Positions 18,578 through 27,470 of a stretch of DNA of 64,000 bases are shown here, piece by piece. Location: the NCBI GenBank assembly GCA_963556255.1, contig OY744610.1, forward strand, positions 9,144,777 to 9,208,776. Reading direction: 5' to 3'. Numbering within the stretch: the stretch's first letter is position 1; each line of letters starts with the position of its first letter. Below the pieces are notes generated by a model. It was not told the DNA's origin. It did no database searches and worked only from the letters and a program-made list of their open reading frames with translations. Position numbers and translations under genes: made by a program. This stretch comes from Allolobophora icterica. Taxonomy: Eukaryota > Annelida > Clitellata > Crassiclitellata > Lumbricidae.

Positions 18578-19681
18578 TTATTTTATGAGCATGTTTCTAT
18601 TCAATTCGAGTGCCAGCTCTTTGGAGATCGCACCGGAACGCAGTAACTCGTCAAGAATGGCGGAGATTTCGTTGCCGAGTCCTGTGTTTCCCGCGGCCCT
18701 AGAGGCCAACAAAAGCTGCAACCTCTCTACCAGGGCGTTTGGATCGTTGTAAAATTGCACCGCGCCGCCTCGAATCAGCTGGAACTTTTTACTTTTCCGG
18801 CCATGAATAGGCAGACCAGACATCTGTACGAGCTTTTTGAAAGTTTCAATTGCCTGAGGCGAATATTGCTTAGTCTTAACGAAGCGTTTCGTTAACAGGC
18901 TGAACAATGACTCATCGGCAGGAGCTTCGAGCACGAGGTTCCCACCTTTAAACACTCTTAGTCTACCAGCAGACAGCGCGACGGGGTCGACGGAGAGCTC
19001 ACCCAAGGCGCTACCTTGTAATTTAAGAGGAACGGCTGGGACACTGAAACCCTTTCCCTTTTTGATGAGGCTGTGGCCCGCTAGCAGTGTATGGATTCGC
19101 TTTTTATATTCCCTTAGGGCTTCGATATCTGCAGTCACCTCATCTACCTTTTCTTCGTCTCCTTGCTTATTGGCTTTCCTTTTCTCTTTGCCCAGGGTGT
19201 GGCGATTATAGTGATTTACCTCACCGATTATCTTTTCAGCACCTGCAATGTCGGCTAAATCGAGCTCGCTCGGAGGTTTAAACCCATGCCGTGTGATTGC
19301 CGCGACGTTGAGATATTTGTTTGGATCTACTAACAATGCGGGGGGAATTCGGGATGTTGGAAGCGCTGGAAGGGCTGGAGCAGCTGCTGTTCCTGCGGAA
19401 TCACCGAACAAAGCTGCTATCGGGTTATAATTAGCAGACTCTGAAATCTGTGCTGGCAAATCCTGTAAAGCGCTGGTAACTTTCTGCAGCTCCTTGGATG
19501 TAGCCGCCTGGGATTCAGCCGTGGCTGTGGCGATTGGTTTGAAAAGCTTTGCCGCATCGTACTGAAGGTTGGCTTCACCGAGCTTCTCATCCACGAAACG
19601 CTGTCTCAATCGATTTCTGCGAGCTAAATAATCCTGAGTTAACGCGTCTCGCTCCTGTTTAGAAGAAACCTTTGTCCACAT
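18578..19681 (-). CDS. Polinton helical virion-cluster protein, function unknown
   Basis: The protein has 367 residues. The N-terminal ~100 residues are strongly helical (QERDALTQDYLARRNRLRQRFVDEK), likely coiled coil, followed by an Ala/Pro-rich linker. A second helical region (residues ~150-200) is rich in Lys and Glu. The C-terminal ~120 residues match a conserved Polinton domain ('QFYNDPNALVERLQLL...GN-GL-NEI-AILDELLRSGAISKE'). 'IRGG-A' at 303-307 fits the adenain rule (M/I/L)xGG-x and is a candidate protease site just before that domain. It lies 40 bp after the ATPase and 10 bp before the minor capsid. A core or scaffold role is inference. Confidence 0.8.
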   Translation of the reverse strand: MWTKVSSKQERDALTQDYLARRNRLRQRFVDEKLGEANLQYDAAKLFKPIATATAESQAATSKELQKVTSALQDLPAQISESANYNPIAALFGDSAGTAAAPALPALPTSRIPPALLVDPNKYLNVAAITRHGFKPPSELDLADIAGAEKIIGEVNHYNRHTLGKEKRKANKQGDEEKVDEVTADIEALREYKKRIHTLLAGHSLIKKGKGFSVPAVPLKLQGSALGELSVDPVALSAGRLRVFKGGNLVLEAPADESLFSLLTKRFVKTKQYSPQAIETFKKLVQMSGLPIHGRKSKKFQLIRGGAVQFYNDPNALVERLQLLLASRAAGNTGLGNEISAILDELLRSGAISKELALELNRNMLIK

Positions 19682-19721
19682 CGTGATTGTATGTCGGCTA
19701 TATGTTGCCTATATCGTGTCT

Positions 19722-20408
19722 TTAAATACTTGCCTTGGGCTTATAGAAGCGATCGAACCCGCAACGATATTTTCCATCGTACACTTTAGACGTCAAATCT
19801 ATGACTGCGAATCCATATGGCTGGGCAGCACACTCGCTGAAGAACGCACGGAACTCATCGAAAGACATGTCGCCGCCCACGAACGTATCGTGAATGGCTC
19901 GCAAATTTTTGCTGTCTTGGTTGAAGAGGACGATAAGATTAGCATTGTCACGGATCGCTTGCTTCGGAATTCGAAAATAATTCTGTGTTAAGTAGAAGCA
20001 GTCCGCGCCACCGTGTCGACCCATAGTGAAATACCTTTCGATGGGCGACTGTTTTTCAAGCATGACGTCATCGAAAACTAGAAGGCTTCTGGCATTCTTA
20101 TTTAATGATTCAACTGGAACTATTTCATCTGAGCAAGAGTGAAAGGAAGCCACTTCCTTACCGGCAACTTTTTCGAGTTCTGTTATCCAGTCCCGAAGAA
20201 ACTGATATTTTTCCTGTCCCAGAGACTTTGAGTATAGATAGAGCCGGTCAAAACGTAGGTACCCCTTCTTCAGAAGGAGGTTGAGCAGTAGGTTTGTTTT
20301 CCCACATCCGCTAGGCCCGCAGATTATACACCGTATGCTGGATGGCAACAACCAATGGTGGTGTTTTTTCCAATCGTCGGCTTCGAGATCGAAATTTGTT
20401 ATTTCCAT
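19722..20408 (-). CDS. ATP: Polinton genome-packaging ATPase (A32/FtsK-like)
   Basis: The P-loop is 'GPSGCGKTNLLL' and Walker B is 'SLLVFDDVM'. 'YFLTQNYF...PKQAIRDNANLIVLF' is the conserved sensor-like region of A32-type packaging ATPases. The enzyme should pump element DNA into a capsid. The open frame extends upstream to 20555, but Met at 20408 ('MEITNFDLEADDW') is the better start: it gives the usual short lead to the P-loop, and the longer version would overlap the divergent zinc-ribbon/PLA2 gene. It heads the minus-strand virion cluster. Confidence 0.93.
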   Translation of the reverse strand: MEITNFDLEADDWKKHHHWLLPSSIRCIICGPSGCGKTNLLLNLLLKKGYLRFDRLYLYSKSLGQEKYQFLRDWITELEKVAGKEVASFHSCSDEIVPVESLNKNARSLLVFDDVMLEKQSPIERYFTMGRHGGADCFYLTQNYFRIPKQAIRDNANLIVLFNQDSKNLRAIHDTFVGGDMSFDEFRAFFSECAAQPYGFAVIDLTSKVYDGKYRCGFDRFYKPKASI

Positions 20409-20446
20409 ATAGAGACAACGAGTTATGATTGTATTCAACGAAAACA
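20409..20446. promoter_or_regulatory. Divergent intergenic gap (ATPase / PLA2)
   Basis: Only 38 bp separate the preferred ATPase start (minus strand, 20408) from the preferred zinc-ribbon/PLA2 start (plus strand, 20447). Any promoter for either gene must sit here or inside the other gene. No clear TATA box is visible. Confidence 0.4.
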
Positions 20447-21025
20447 ATGTATTGCCTACGATGTAAGAAACATACTGAGACTTCAAATGAAACAATTGTC
20501 GAGTTACGAAACGGTCGGCCAGCCAAGAAGGGAACCTGTGCCGTCTGCGGTGCAAAGAAGAGCCAAATTTTGCCTTCTAAAGCGCGGAAGCATAAGTCTC
20601 GTGAGACTTATGGAGGCTCTCTACTGAATAGGGCCCTCAACGCTCTTCCTCTGCCTGAGATGCATATGAGCCTTCCATCCGGTATGTCTTCGGAAGATAA
20701 TCCGGGAGGTTCTTTTCAGAATACAGGAAAGTACTCTTACTGTGGACCATTCACAAAACTCGATAAACGGCTGTCACAGCGCTATCACGGTGTTAATCAG
20801 CTCGACCGTGCGTGCCTCCACCATGATGTGGCTTACGCAGTTCATAAAGATACCCCAGGGCGTAACCACGCAGATGACATCCTCGCTGCAGCCGCGTCGA
20901 AGATCGCACTCACCGATGAAACTCCAGATTATGAGAAGAAGGATGCCCGGCTTGTATCGGCCATTATGTCAGCAAAGTCCAGGCTGGGGATGGGCGTCAG
21001 AACGAAGGGCCAGCGAAAACGCTAA
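20447..21025 (+). CDS. Polinton zinc-ribbon plus phospholipase A2-like protein
   Basis: The frame opens at 20429, but Met7 (20447, 'MYCLRCKKHT') is the likely start, giving 192 residues. The N-terminal ~40 residues form a small zinc ribbon: CxxC ('CLRC') then CxxC ('CAVC'), the DUF5679-type domain often seen in Polintons and large DNA viruses. The later part has 'YCGPFT', a Ca-binding-loop-like motif, and 'DRACLHHDVAYA', with the His-Asp pair of secreted and parvovirus-type phospholipase A2. In related viruses such domains breach the endosomal membrane during entry; that function here is inferred. The C terminus is basic (TKGQRKR). Its TAA overlaps a possible integrase ATG (TAATG). Confidence 0.85.
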   Translation: MYCLRCKKHTETSNETIVELRNGRPAKKGTCAVCGAKKSQILPSKARKHKSRETYGGSLLNRALNALPLPEMHMSLPSGMSSEDNPGGSFQNTGKYSYCGPFTKLDKRLSQRYHGVNQLDRACLHHDVAYAVHKDTPGRNHADDILAAAASKIALTDETPDYEKKDARLVSAIMSAKSRLGMGVRTKGQRKR

Positions 21026-21078
21026 TGAAAATCATTTGTGTATGTGTTTACCTGTTTGAAATATATAGTTTTACTGAA

Positions 21079-22092
21079 ATGTCTAAGCACCTTTCAGCCG
21101 TCTATTACAGTCCTAGAGGTTACTGGCGAGGTAAGGCTGCGGTGAAGAAACTAGCCTCAGCCGCCAAAGTTTCCGAGGCAGAGGCTCGCGATTGGCTGAA
21201 GAAACAAGCTGTGTGGCAGATTTATCTACCCGTTCCTCGCCCCATACCGCATCCAAAGTTTGAGGAAAATCGACCAAACGCCGTACACCAAGCCGATCTC
21301 TTGTTTTTACCTCACGATAAAGTAGGTCGAAAGACTTATAAATACGCTCTCACTGTTGTTGATGTTGCCTCACGATACAAAGAAGCTGAACCGTTGATCA
21401 ACAAAAGTGCGACCGAAGTCGCCGCCGCTTTAAGCCGGATCTATAAGAGGGGTCCATTGGCTTGGCCTCGACTTCTTCAGGTCGATTCTGGACGCGAATT
21501 TATGGGTGATTTTACGCCGTTGCTGAAGAAACACGATGTTCTTGTAAGACGCGGACAGGCCGGTAACCATCGTCAACAGGGCATCGCTGAACGCTTTAAC
21601 CGTACTCTAGCTGAGCGACTTTTCGGTGCCCAGTACGCTCAGGAATTGCTCCTGGCTGCAAGGGGGTCATCCGAACGGTCGGTGGAATGGGTTCGCCGGT
21701 TGCCCGAAGTTGTGGCTGCACTAAACGATGAGCCGACGCGCTTGCTCGACATGAAGCCGGTTAAAGCGATGAAAGCTGCTAAAGTGACACAGAAGCCCTC
21801 TCATTCACAAACTAAAACTCGTTTATGGGGCTTGGATGAGCCTGTTCTCGGACACGACGTTCTCGTCCGATACTTGTACGCTCCCGGGGAACTCGAGGGT
21901 GGTAGCAAACGAGCCACCGATCCTAACTGGTCGCTCACCATCCACCCTATTTTGGATGTTGTTCGGCAGGCCGACCAACCGGCTTTATACCATCTAGTTG
22001 ATGGGCCTGGCCGCGGGTTTGTACGTGAGGAGCTGCTTCTGGTGCCAATGGGCACTGAGTTACCCCCCGATAGAATACTCAACCGTCGTTGA
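21079..22092 (+). CDS. INT: Polinton retroviral-type integrase
   Basis: The DDE catalytic core has the first Asp in 'HQADLLFL', the second in 'LLQVDSGREF' and the Glu in 'GIAERFNRTL', with 34 residues between the second Asp and the Glu. The C-terminal ~100 residues ('LGHDVLVRYLYAPGE...YHLVDG...FVREELLLV') have the SH3/chromo-like pattern seen in Polinton integrases. The frame could begin at 21025 in a TAATG overlap with the PLA2 stop. Met19 (21079, 'MSKHLSAVYYSPRGYWRG') is preferred because the conserved region starts there. It inserts the element and generates the 6-bp target duplication. Its end overlaps the convergent POLB end by 14 bp. Confidence 0.95.
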   Translation: MSKHLSAVYYSPRGYWRGKAAVKKLASAAKVSEAEARDWLKKQAVWQIYLPVPRPIPHPKFEENRPNAVHQADLLFLPHDKVGRKTYKYALTVVDVASRYKEAEPLINKSATEVAAALSRIYKRGPLAWPRLLQVDSGREFMGDFTPLLKKHDVLVRRGQAGNHRQQGIAERFNRTLAERLFGAQYAQELLLAARGSSERSVEWVRRLPEVVAALNDEPTRLLDMKPVKAMKAAKVTQKPSHSQTKTRLWGLDEPVLGHDVLVRYLYAPGELEGGSKRATDPNWSLTIHPILDVVRQADQPALYHLVDGPGRGFVREELLLVPMGTELPPDRILNRR

Positions 22093-25000
22093 TTTTGTAG
22101 TGCCCATATGCCCGCGTTGTTATCCCGTCCGGAGAAATCCACTTTTTTGTGTCTAATGGAGAGAGGCTGATCTTATTCTGCTCGTACACTCCGATCTGAT
22201 GGTCGTGGCTTCTAATCACGACTTGTGTGTGCCGCATCTCTTCTCGTTCGAACAGGCACTCCTTGTATAGCTCGTGGTGCAGATCCTTCTTCACAACTGC
22301 TCTCTGAACGCCTTTTGCTTTCCTGATTTCTGAACCGCCCGATTTTAAGATCGAGTACATCTTCGGACGCAGTCCTACGAATTCAGCGATGGCCACTCCG
22401 TTACATTCATCCTTGAACTTGCCCACGACTTTCTTGTTCTCAACGTCGTAGAACGGGCTGTCTCTAGGAAACTCACTAAAGTCGTATGAATGTTTTTTGT
22501 TCCACATATCGGTATAGGCGTTCGGAGTTTCCACCTGAAATAACAGGCTGTCAGTGTCTGTGTATAGCAACTGGGCTTTTTCTCCGTACTCGTTTTTCAC
22601 ATCGTTGTACCAGAAGTCGTACATGAGATGCTTGCTGAGGTCCAGGACAGCCTGACCAACATATACAGGTCTGTTTAACTTGAGCTTGTTCTTCAAACTG
22701 TGAATCGCGGCGAGTTGGTCGTTGAAGATTTTGTGCGATATGTAGGCCGGGTCGGCAATTAGTTTACGAAGTTTGTCAACTTTTGAGGTCGGGACCAGGT
22801 TGACCCTAATTCTTTTTCTAAGATTTTCCATGGTTTTTCCGAAAACTGCATTATTAGCCAGTTTGAAGAAGTCTTTTTCAAATTCTGACGTTGCCTTCGC
22901 CCTCAATTTTGTATTCATCTCGATATATGGAGCCATCCACGCCTCCTGTCTAAATTTAATGGCACGATGGATCTTAGAAACTCGCAGCCCCAACGAGTGA
23001 TATAGTTTGAGATTTCTATAATGGACCACATACCGCTCCTTAGGTCGCAGGCTTGGTACTAACTTCACATGCTTTGTGAACTTGCCTCCCAACTCGTTCA
23101 TAAGCACATTCTGATAGTCACTCAACCACTCCTCTTGGACTGTCAGGGTCTCCGGTGCTAGGGGATAGTCGCTATGTGATTCGTGGAGGTGCTCCGGGTA
23201 CTCAAGATCGACTTCGAGCAGGAAGCCTTCAGGCGCGTCGTCTGGAGTTTCCAACACTTCATCGAGAGTTGGACTTTCCCAGCTAAATCCTCCAACTGGC
23301 AATGACTGTTGCATCGCCCAGCCATAGAGGTTATTAGCATCGAGGTACATGATCCAGTTGTCTGGCTTCGTGGTATCGTGATCTGGGCATTGCGGATTGT
23401 TAGCCTTTGCGAAGCGCTTAGATACCATCGAAATTCCGCCTCGGAGACCGTTCTCTACAAATAAGTGCATGTCTATATCGGTGAGAAGTTCGAGCTCGAT
23501 TTTCGTCTTTTTCAGCAAAGCGTCCCAGGCCATTCCTGGCAGGCTGAAGTAGTTAGCCGGGTCCAGACTGTAGTGTTTCATCGATGTGTTTCTGAAGGTC
23601 TCGAATACATCGGCTAGTAGGAGTACATCCGTACGGAGATACAAGTCGTGATAGTCACCCAGAGTCTTACATTCGAATTCATCCCATACTCTTTGAGCGT
23701 GTTGATAATCCTCATCAGAGATGTTCTCTCGGGAAAGCCTGCTGTAGAACGCTTCTTTGGGTGGAAGTCGGTCTTCTTCGAAGCGGTGGTAATCGTCAAT
23801 GTGCTCGTAACAATATACGCCCTTTCGCCTCAAAAGATCTAGTTTTGTCCTATCATTGTGAACGAAACTTTCCTTTATATATGCTGTTGTGACTTTCAGA
23901 TCCTCTAGCGGCAGATTTCCTGATAATTTATCCAACGAGCTGTTTAGAAACTGGAGACTATCAATGAACTGTAGTTGTCCAATGTTGAATGTCATATATT
24001 TCTCCATATTGTTTGGGATGCAGTTAATTTCAGTTTCCTCATCCTGTGCGGCCTCGCAGCTACCTATCGCTTGCATTATGAGGTGGCTGTCGTAACCTCG
24101 CAGATTGTGGAAGACCACCGGTACCTTACACTTATCTGGATATATTCGAAGTTTGAGGTTGCAGGCGTTGTGAGCGGCACCTCGGTACTTACCGGTAATG
24201 TGGCAGTGGTCACGAACTCTATCCGCTTCGAGAGCATTTCCACAGATGTGACATTCGGTAGCCTCGCGAAATGATTGGCGGTCGGCCGCTGACATAACCA
24301 TCTTAGCTGGGGTGGCCAGCCTTTGTTTGATAGAGGCCAGCTCGCCTTGTAGTCGTTGCAAGAACTCCGGCACGGCGTTCTCTCCCCGGTATAGAACCGG
24401 CTTCTTCGTGCGGCCGTCGCATCGAACCACTATGTAACAGAAGCTGCATGGTTTCTGCTCAGCTATCTGTCTGGTGTTGCTCTCGCTGGGATTCATGGCT
24501 GCACCTTCAATTGGTACGTTTAGAGCCTCGAAGTCTGCGTAAACGATATACGGGGCTCGCATCTGTTTGTGATGGTTCTGGAATTTGAGGATATTTTCAT
24601 CGTCTTTTGGCATCTCAATCCGCTGAGGCTTCTTACTAATACCCTGGCAATCTTTGATATGGGCATCCAGCAAGTCTTGTCTACAGAATATGTGTAGGCA
24701 GCGACGACATGGGTGTTTCTTGTGCTTGTCTTTGCTATTTTGATGAAGAATTCGGCCAAGGTCTTTAATCCAGACGTAGTGGTAATCCTCACCTTTAACT
24801 AATAGTAGAAGATCGATATTATAGTCTCTATTGGTCTGCTTTGAGACATAAATCGGGTACAGCCCTTCATTCCATCCGAAGACCGATACGGACACCATCG
24901 GGTTCTGACGCTCGAACTTGCCGACATCTGTGACCTTCACTGGAAATTCTATTCCGTCGAAGTTTAGCTCGAGGAGGTGGGCACGATACTTAGTTGGGCG

Positions 25001-25819
25001 TTGAGGGTCCTTATCTACTGGATACATTGCGCTTAGAATGGCCCACTCGAAGCACCGGTTGTCTTCATTCTTTACATTAACGACTGAATGATAGGGGATA
25101 TACTTCGGTGTTGCAAAATAGCTCTTGCCTCGGAAAGGCTTATATCTTGCAAAACTGAGGTCTAGCGCCACGACCCGCCTCACCCTCCACCCCGACCCCT
25201 CATTGGTGTAATCCTCGAGGAGTTTTAGTATTTCGGCCTTGGCCTTCCGTATAGCCCCTTGGATTTTACCCGCATTGGTAACTGGTACTGCTTTGCTTCG
25301 AAAGTATGTTGTAGTGGTAATAATACCGGGAGCCGCGTTGCCATCGTACACGTTGTCAATAGTCGGCGCCAACTTTTCCAAATCAACAGTCAACACTTGA
25401 GAGTATTTCAGACCGTCCTGTTTCAACAACTCTTCGTTGAGTTGTGCCTCAATGCTGTGCTCCATTGCACTCAAGAAAGCCAATGCATCTCCTTCCAGCC
25501 TGTGGTTAAGAGGTACTTCTGCACGGAAGTCTCTCAGAAGCTTATTGGCGAGCTCTTTGTGTAGTAGAAAGGGTGGTGGTCCACCTCTATCCTTCTTAAT
25601 TAGGAGTGGATCAAATTGCGCCAGAAGGGCCTTACGTTTTGCCCCTCTATGCTTGCGCACTGGCGGAATTGGCCTTGGAAGCAGTGGCTGTAGTAAGCGC
25701 CTTTTGACTGCATCTGGGATAGGTTCATCTAAGATATTCTGTAGAACAGCTCGAAGAGCTGGGGGACCAGTAAACTCACCCAACAATTGTTCAATTTTTT
25801 CATTCGTAGACAATGCCAT
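22079..25819 (-). CDS. POLB: Polinton protein-primed family B DNA polymerase
   Basis: The protein has 1246 residues and the frame is intact. The N-terminal ~350 residues include the usual Polinton pre-polymerase region ('NVKNEDNRCFEWAIL'). A CxxC...H...C finger lies at 371-391. The exonuclease has ExoI 'YADFEA' (427-432), ExoII 'FHNLRGYDSHL' (570-580) and ExoIII 'YLRTDVLLLAD' (727-737). An HNH/endonuclease VII-like zinc insert ('CHICGNAL', 'DHCHITG', 'CNLKLR') lies at ~523-557. The polymerase has motif A 'YLDANNLYG' (Asp827), motif B 'KLANNAVFGKTMEN' (986-999) and motif C 'YTDTDSLL' (Asp1088, Asp1090). The protein-primed class is inferred from Polinton family membership; it should replicate the linear element from its inverted repeats. 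Confidence 0.97.
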   Translation of the reverse strand: MALSTNEKIEQLLGEFTGPPALRAVLQNILDEPIPDAVKRRLLQPLLPRPIPPVRKHRGAKRKALLAQFDPLLIKKDRGGPPPFLLHKELANKLLRDFRAEVPLNHRLEGDALAFLSAMEHSIEAQLNEELLKQDGLKYSQVLTVDLEKLAPTIDNVYDGNAAPGIITTTTYFRSKAVPVTNAGKIQGAIRKAKAEILKLLEDYTNEGSGWRVRRVVALDLSFARYKPFRGKSYFATPKYIPYHSVVNVKNEDNRCFEWAILSAMYPVDKDPQRPTKYRAHLLELNFDGIEFPVKVTDVGKFERQNPMVSVSVFGWNEGLYPIYVSKQTNRDYNIDLLLLVKGEDYHYVWIKDLGRILHQNSKDKHKKHPCRRCLHIFCRQDLLDAHIKDCQGISKKPQRIEMPKDDENILKFQNHHKQMRAPYIVYADFEALNVPIEGAAMNPSESNTRQIAEQKPCSFCYIVVRCDGRTKKPVLYRGENAVPEFLQRLQGELASIKQRLATPAKMVMSAADRQSFREATECHICGNALEADRVRDHCHITGKYRGAAHNACNLKLRIYPDKCKVPVVFHNLRGYDSHLIMQAIGSCEAAQDEETEINCIPNNMEKYMTFNIGQLQFIDSLQFLNSSLDKLSGNLPLEDLKVTTAYIKESFVHNDRTKLDLLRRKGVYCYEHIDDYHRFEEDRLPPKEAFYSRLSRENISDEDYQHAQRVWDEFECKTLGDYHDLYLRTDVLLLADVFETFRNTSMKHYSLDPANYFSLPGMAWDALLKKTKIELELLTDIDMHLFVENGLRGGISMVSKRFAKANNPQCPDHDTTKPDNWIMYLDANNLYGWAMQQSLPVGGFSWESPTLDEVLETPDDAPEGFLLEVDLEYPEHLHESHSDYPLAPETLTVQEEWLSDYQNVLMNELGGKFTKHVKLVPSLRPKERYVVHYRNLKLYHSLGLRVSKIHRAIKFRQEAWMAPYIEMNTKLRAKATSEFEKDFFKLANNAVFGKTMENLRKRIRVNLVPTSKVDKLRKLIADPAYISHKIFNDQLAAIHSLKNKLKLNRPVYVGQAVLDLSKHLMYDFWYNDVKNEYGEKAQLLYTDTDSLLFQVETPNAYTDMWNKKHSYDFSEFPRDSPFYDVENKKVVGKFKDECNGVAIAEFVGLRPKMYSILKSGGSEIRKAKGVQRAVVKKDLHHELYKECLFEREEMRHTQVVIRSHDHQIGVYEQNKISLSPLDTKKWISPDGITTRAYGHYKINDG

Positions 25820-25866
25820 AGTTATAACTTAGTTTATATTACTGTGGCAAACTTTTCTTTAATATA

Positions 25867-26007
25867 ATAATTATATCATTTGTTCAAAATGAAATTTTGT
25901 TTACTGATATTCGATTGACGCTTGCTCGTCTGTATTATCTCAATACAATAACTATATCATTTGTTCAAATGATAATTTTTATTCTACTGATATATTTGAT
26001 AGTCGCT
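25867..26007. repeat. Short direct duplication upstream of POLB
   Basis: A word of about 57-61 bp (ATATCATTTGTTCAAA, then a TACTGATAT segment) occurs at 25867-25923 and again at 25947-26007. The second copy includes the 3' end of the cysteine-rich gene, so a small tandem duplication has copied that gene's tail into the gap before POLB. Confidence 0.7.
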
Positions 26008-26254
26008 TCCATTCTTTATTAAATTCGCGGACTAACCCACCTCGTCGAGCTCTTAAATATTTAGCGAAATAACCACACTTCATACACTCACCTAAGTGGT
26101 TTTTGATACCCCTCCCACATTTAGCGAAGGGTTTTGTCCCGCAACCGTTTCGCAGTCGTGCTAAATGCTTGAAACAGTACTCCCCAATGCACCTGTGACA
26201 GCAGAGAGTTGTTTTGCCTATCATAAGCCATTTGCAAAAGTTTTGCCCTAACAT
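25979..26254 (-). CDS. Polinton small cysteine-rich protein
   Basis: The protein has 91 residues and many Cys/His residues ('CCHRCIGEYCFKHLARL', 'GCGTKPFAKCGRGI', 'CMKCGYFAKY'), consistent with one or two small zinc-binding modules, ending in a basic tail. Small Cys-rich proteins of this look sit next to POLB in several Polintons; the function is unknown and nucleic-acid binding is a guess. The gene lies 114 bp inside the right terminal repeat. Confidence 0.75.
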   Translation of the reverse strand: MLGQNFCKWLMIGKTTLCCHRCIGEYCFKHLARLRNGCGTKPFAKCGRGIKNHLGECMKCGYFAKYLRARRGGLVREFNKEWKRLSNISVE

Positions 26255-26367
26255 TATGTTTTATGTATACCACAACCTATTCATTTATTTAAATTGAAAA
26301 ATGACCCGGTTTGGGCCGGCCTCGTGGGAGGTTCTCGGCCGGCAGCAAACGTTGGTAATCTCATTTC
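26255..26367. other. Non-coding gap inside right terminal repeat
   Basis: No gene is seen. A GC-rich inverted pair, GGGCCGGCC (near 26314) and GGCCGGC (near 26338), could form a short hairpin directly inside the terminal repeat. Confidence 0.5.
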
Positions 26368-26582
26368 TTTACCCTGAATGACCATTCCATTCCCCTCTGG
26401 CAGGCCCTTGATAGCACCAACGGGTTGGTGTTTCAGATTCACTCTTTGTAACGGTTTTTAAGCTTTCAGAACGCCGCCTGGCGAATGCGTTAACTCCGGT
26501 TTCAGATTCACTCATTGTAACGGTTTTTAAGCTTTCAGAACGACACCTAGCGAATGCGCCAGTTCCTGTATCTCCTATCTAC
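26368..26582 (-). repeat. Polinton right terminal inverted repeat
   Basis: This is the reverse complement of 7909-8123 with no mismatch seen by eye, containing both ~69-bp subunits. The TGCAAA duplication follows at 26583-26588. Confidence 0.95.
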
Positions 26583-26583
26583 T

Positions 26584-27330
26584 GCAAATTATGCTAAAAC
26601 TACTAACTAGCAGGGCATACTTTAACCGTATAACTAGTGGGACAAATGTCCCAGTAGTCTTAGGATTTGTCCCAGTAGTTAGGCTGATTTGTCCCAGGTA
26701 ATGTATGTTGAAACTGTAACTAGTGGGACAAAAATGTTGGAGGAGTTTTAAGAGTTGTCCCAGCAGTGAAATGATTTAATAGAAAAATGCATTGTTGTTA
26801 CTGAAGAAAGTTATGAAAATTCCCAAAAAAGGTCATAAACTTTTTGAGGAGATGATTTCATAAAAAAGGTCATCAACTTTTTGAGGAGATGATGTTTTGA
26901 GGAGATGATTTCCTAAAAAGTCGTAAACTTTTTTGAGAGACGAATTCCCAAGAAAAGGTCATCAGATTTTTCCAGAGACGAGTTCCCAATAGAGGTCATC
27001 ATAAACCCACGGCCGACTTTTTCCAAGTAGTCTAAATCTCTTAAAATATGCACTGCTAACCAGTCTAACTGTATTTGTAAATAGACCATGGCAAAATCAA
27101 GTTGAGCAACAGTGCATCAAATCTAATCTGGCATTCGATTGTCACATAAAGTGAAATTTTTTAATTTGAAATCCTAATTCATGGGAGAATCAAGGTTTAG
27201 ATTCAATTCTACATTAGACAATTCTGAAAATGAAGTAATAAATTGAATCAAATATTGTATGATTCACATAAACAAAAGACCTCCTGTTATAATATTGCAT
27301 TGATGACAACTTACCGTATAAACTTGCACT
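26584..27330. other. Right flank of Polinton: short repeated words, no gene
   Basis: Repeated GTGGGACAAA / TTTGTCCCAG words, both orientations, occur between 26635 and 26765, including GGGACAAATGTCCC, a near-perfect palindrome. From 26790 to 27000, degenerate ~40-bp units carry AAAAAGGTCAT...CTTTTTGAGGAGATGA. The remainder shows nothing recognisable. Confidence 0.6.
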
Positions 27331-27333
27331 TAA

Positions 27334-27402
<69 letters not shown>

Positions 27403-27470
27403 GTGCCGGGGGTGGTGGTGGGGGTGTGGTGGTGGTGGTGGTGGTGGTGGCGGCGGTGAGGAGCATAGTG
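27334..27470. repeat. (ATG)n then (GGT)n microsatellite
   Basis: About 70 bp of ATG/GAT repeats is followed by an interrupted GGT-rich run (27405-27470). ORFs here are poly-Asp or poly-His artefacts. The ATG array may be a leftover RTE-type LINE tail, but no LINE coding sequence is seen beside it. Confidence 0.9.

Larger units (their letters stand above)
7908..26582. mobile_element. Polinton/Maverick (polintovirus-like) element
   Basis: The element is bounded by 215-bp inverted repeats and a TGCAAA duplication. Its left end begins AGTAGATAGG, and AG is the usual first dinucleotide of these elements. It contains the full diagnostic set: protein-primed POLB, retroviral-type integrase, A32/FtsK-like packaging ATPase, adenain-type protease, double-jelly-roll major capsid and a penton-like minor capsid. 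Polintons integrate via INT and are thought to be able to form virions. Later insertions in the left arm are a SINE (8921-9155) and a hAT-like element (9216-11321). Apart from the split minor capsid gene, all core frames are open and the terminal repeats appear identical, so insertion was probably recent. Confidence 0.97.

Noticed and set aside
20409..20555. Longer ATPase N terminus from the ATG at 20555
   Set aside because: It would add 49 unconserved residues and overlap the divergent PLA2 gene; Met at 20408 gives the usual start.
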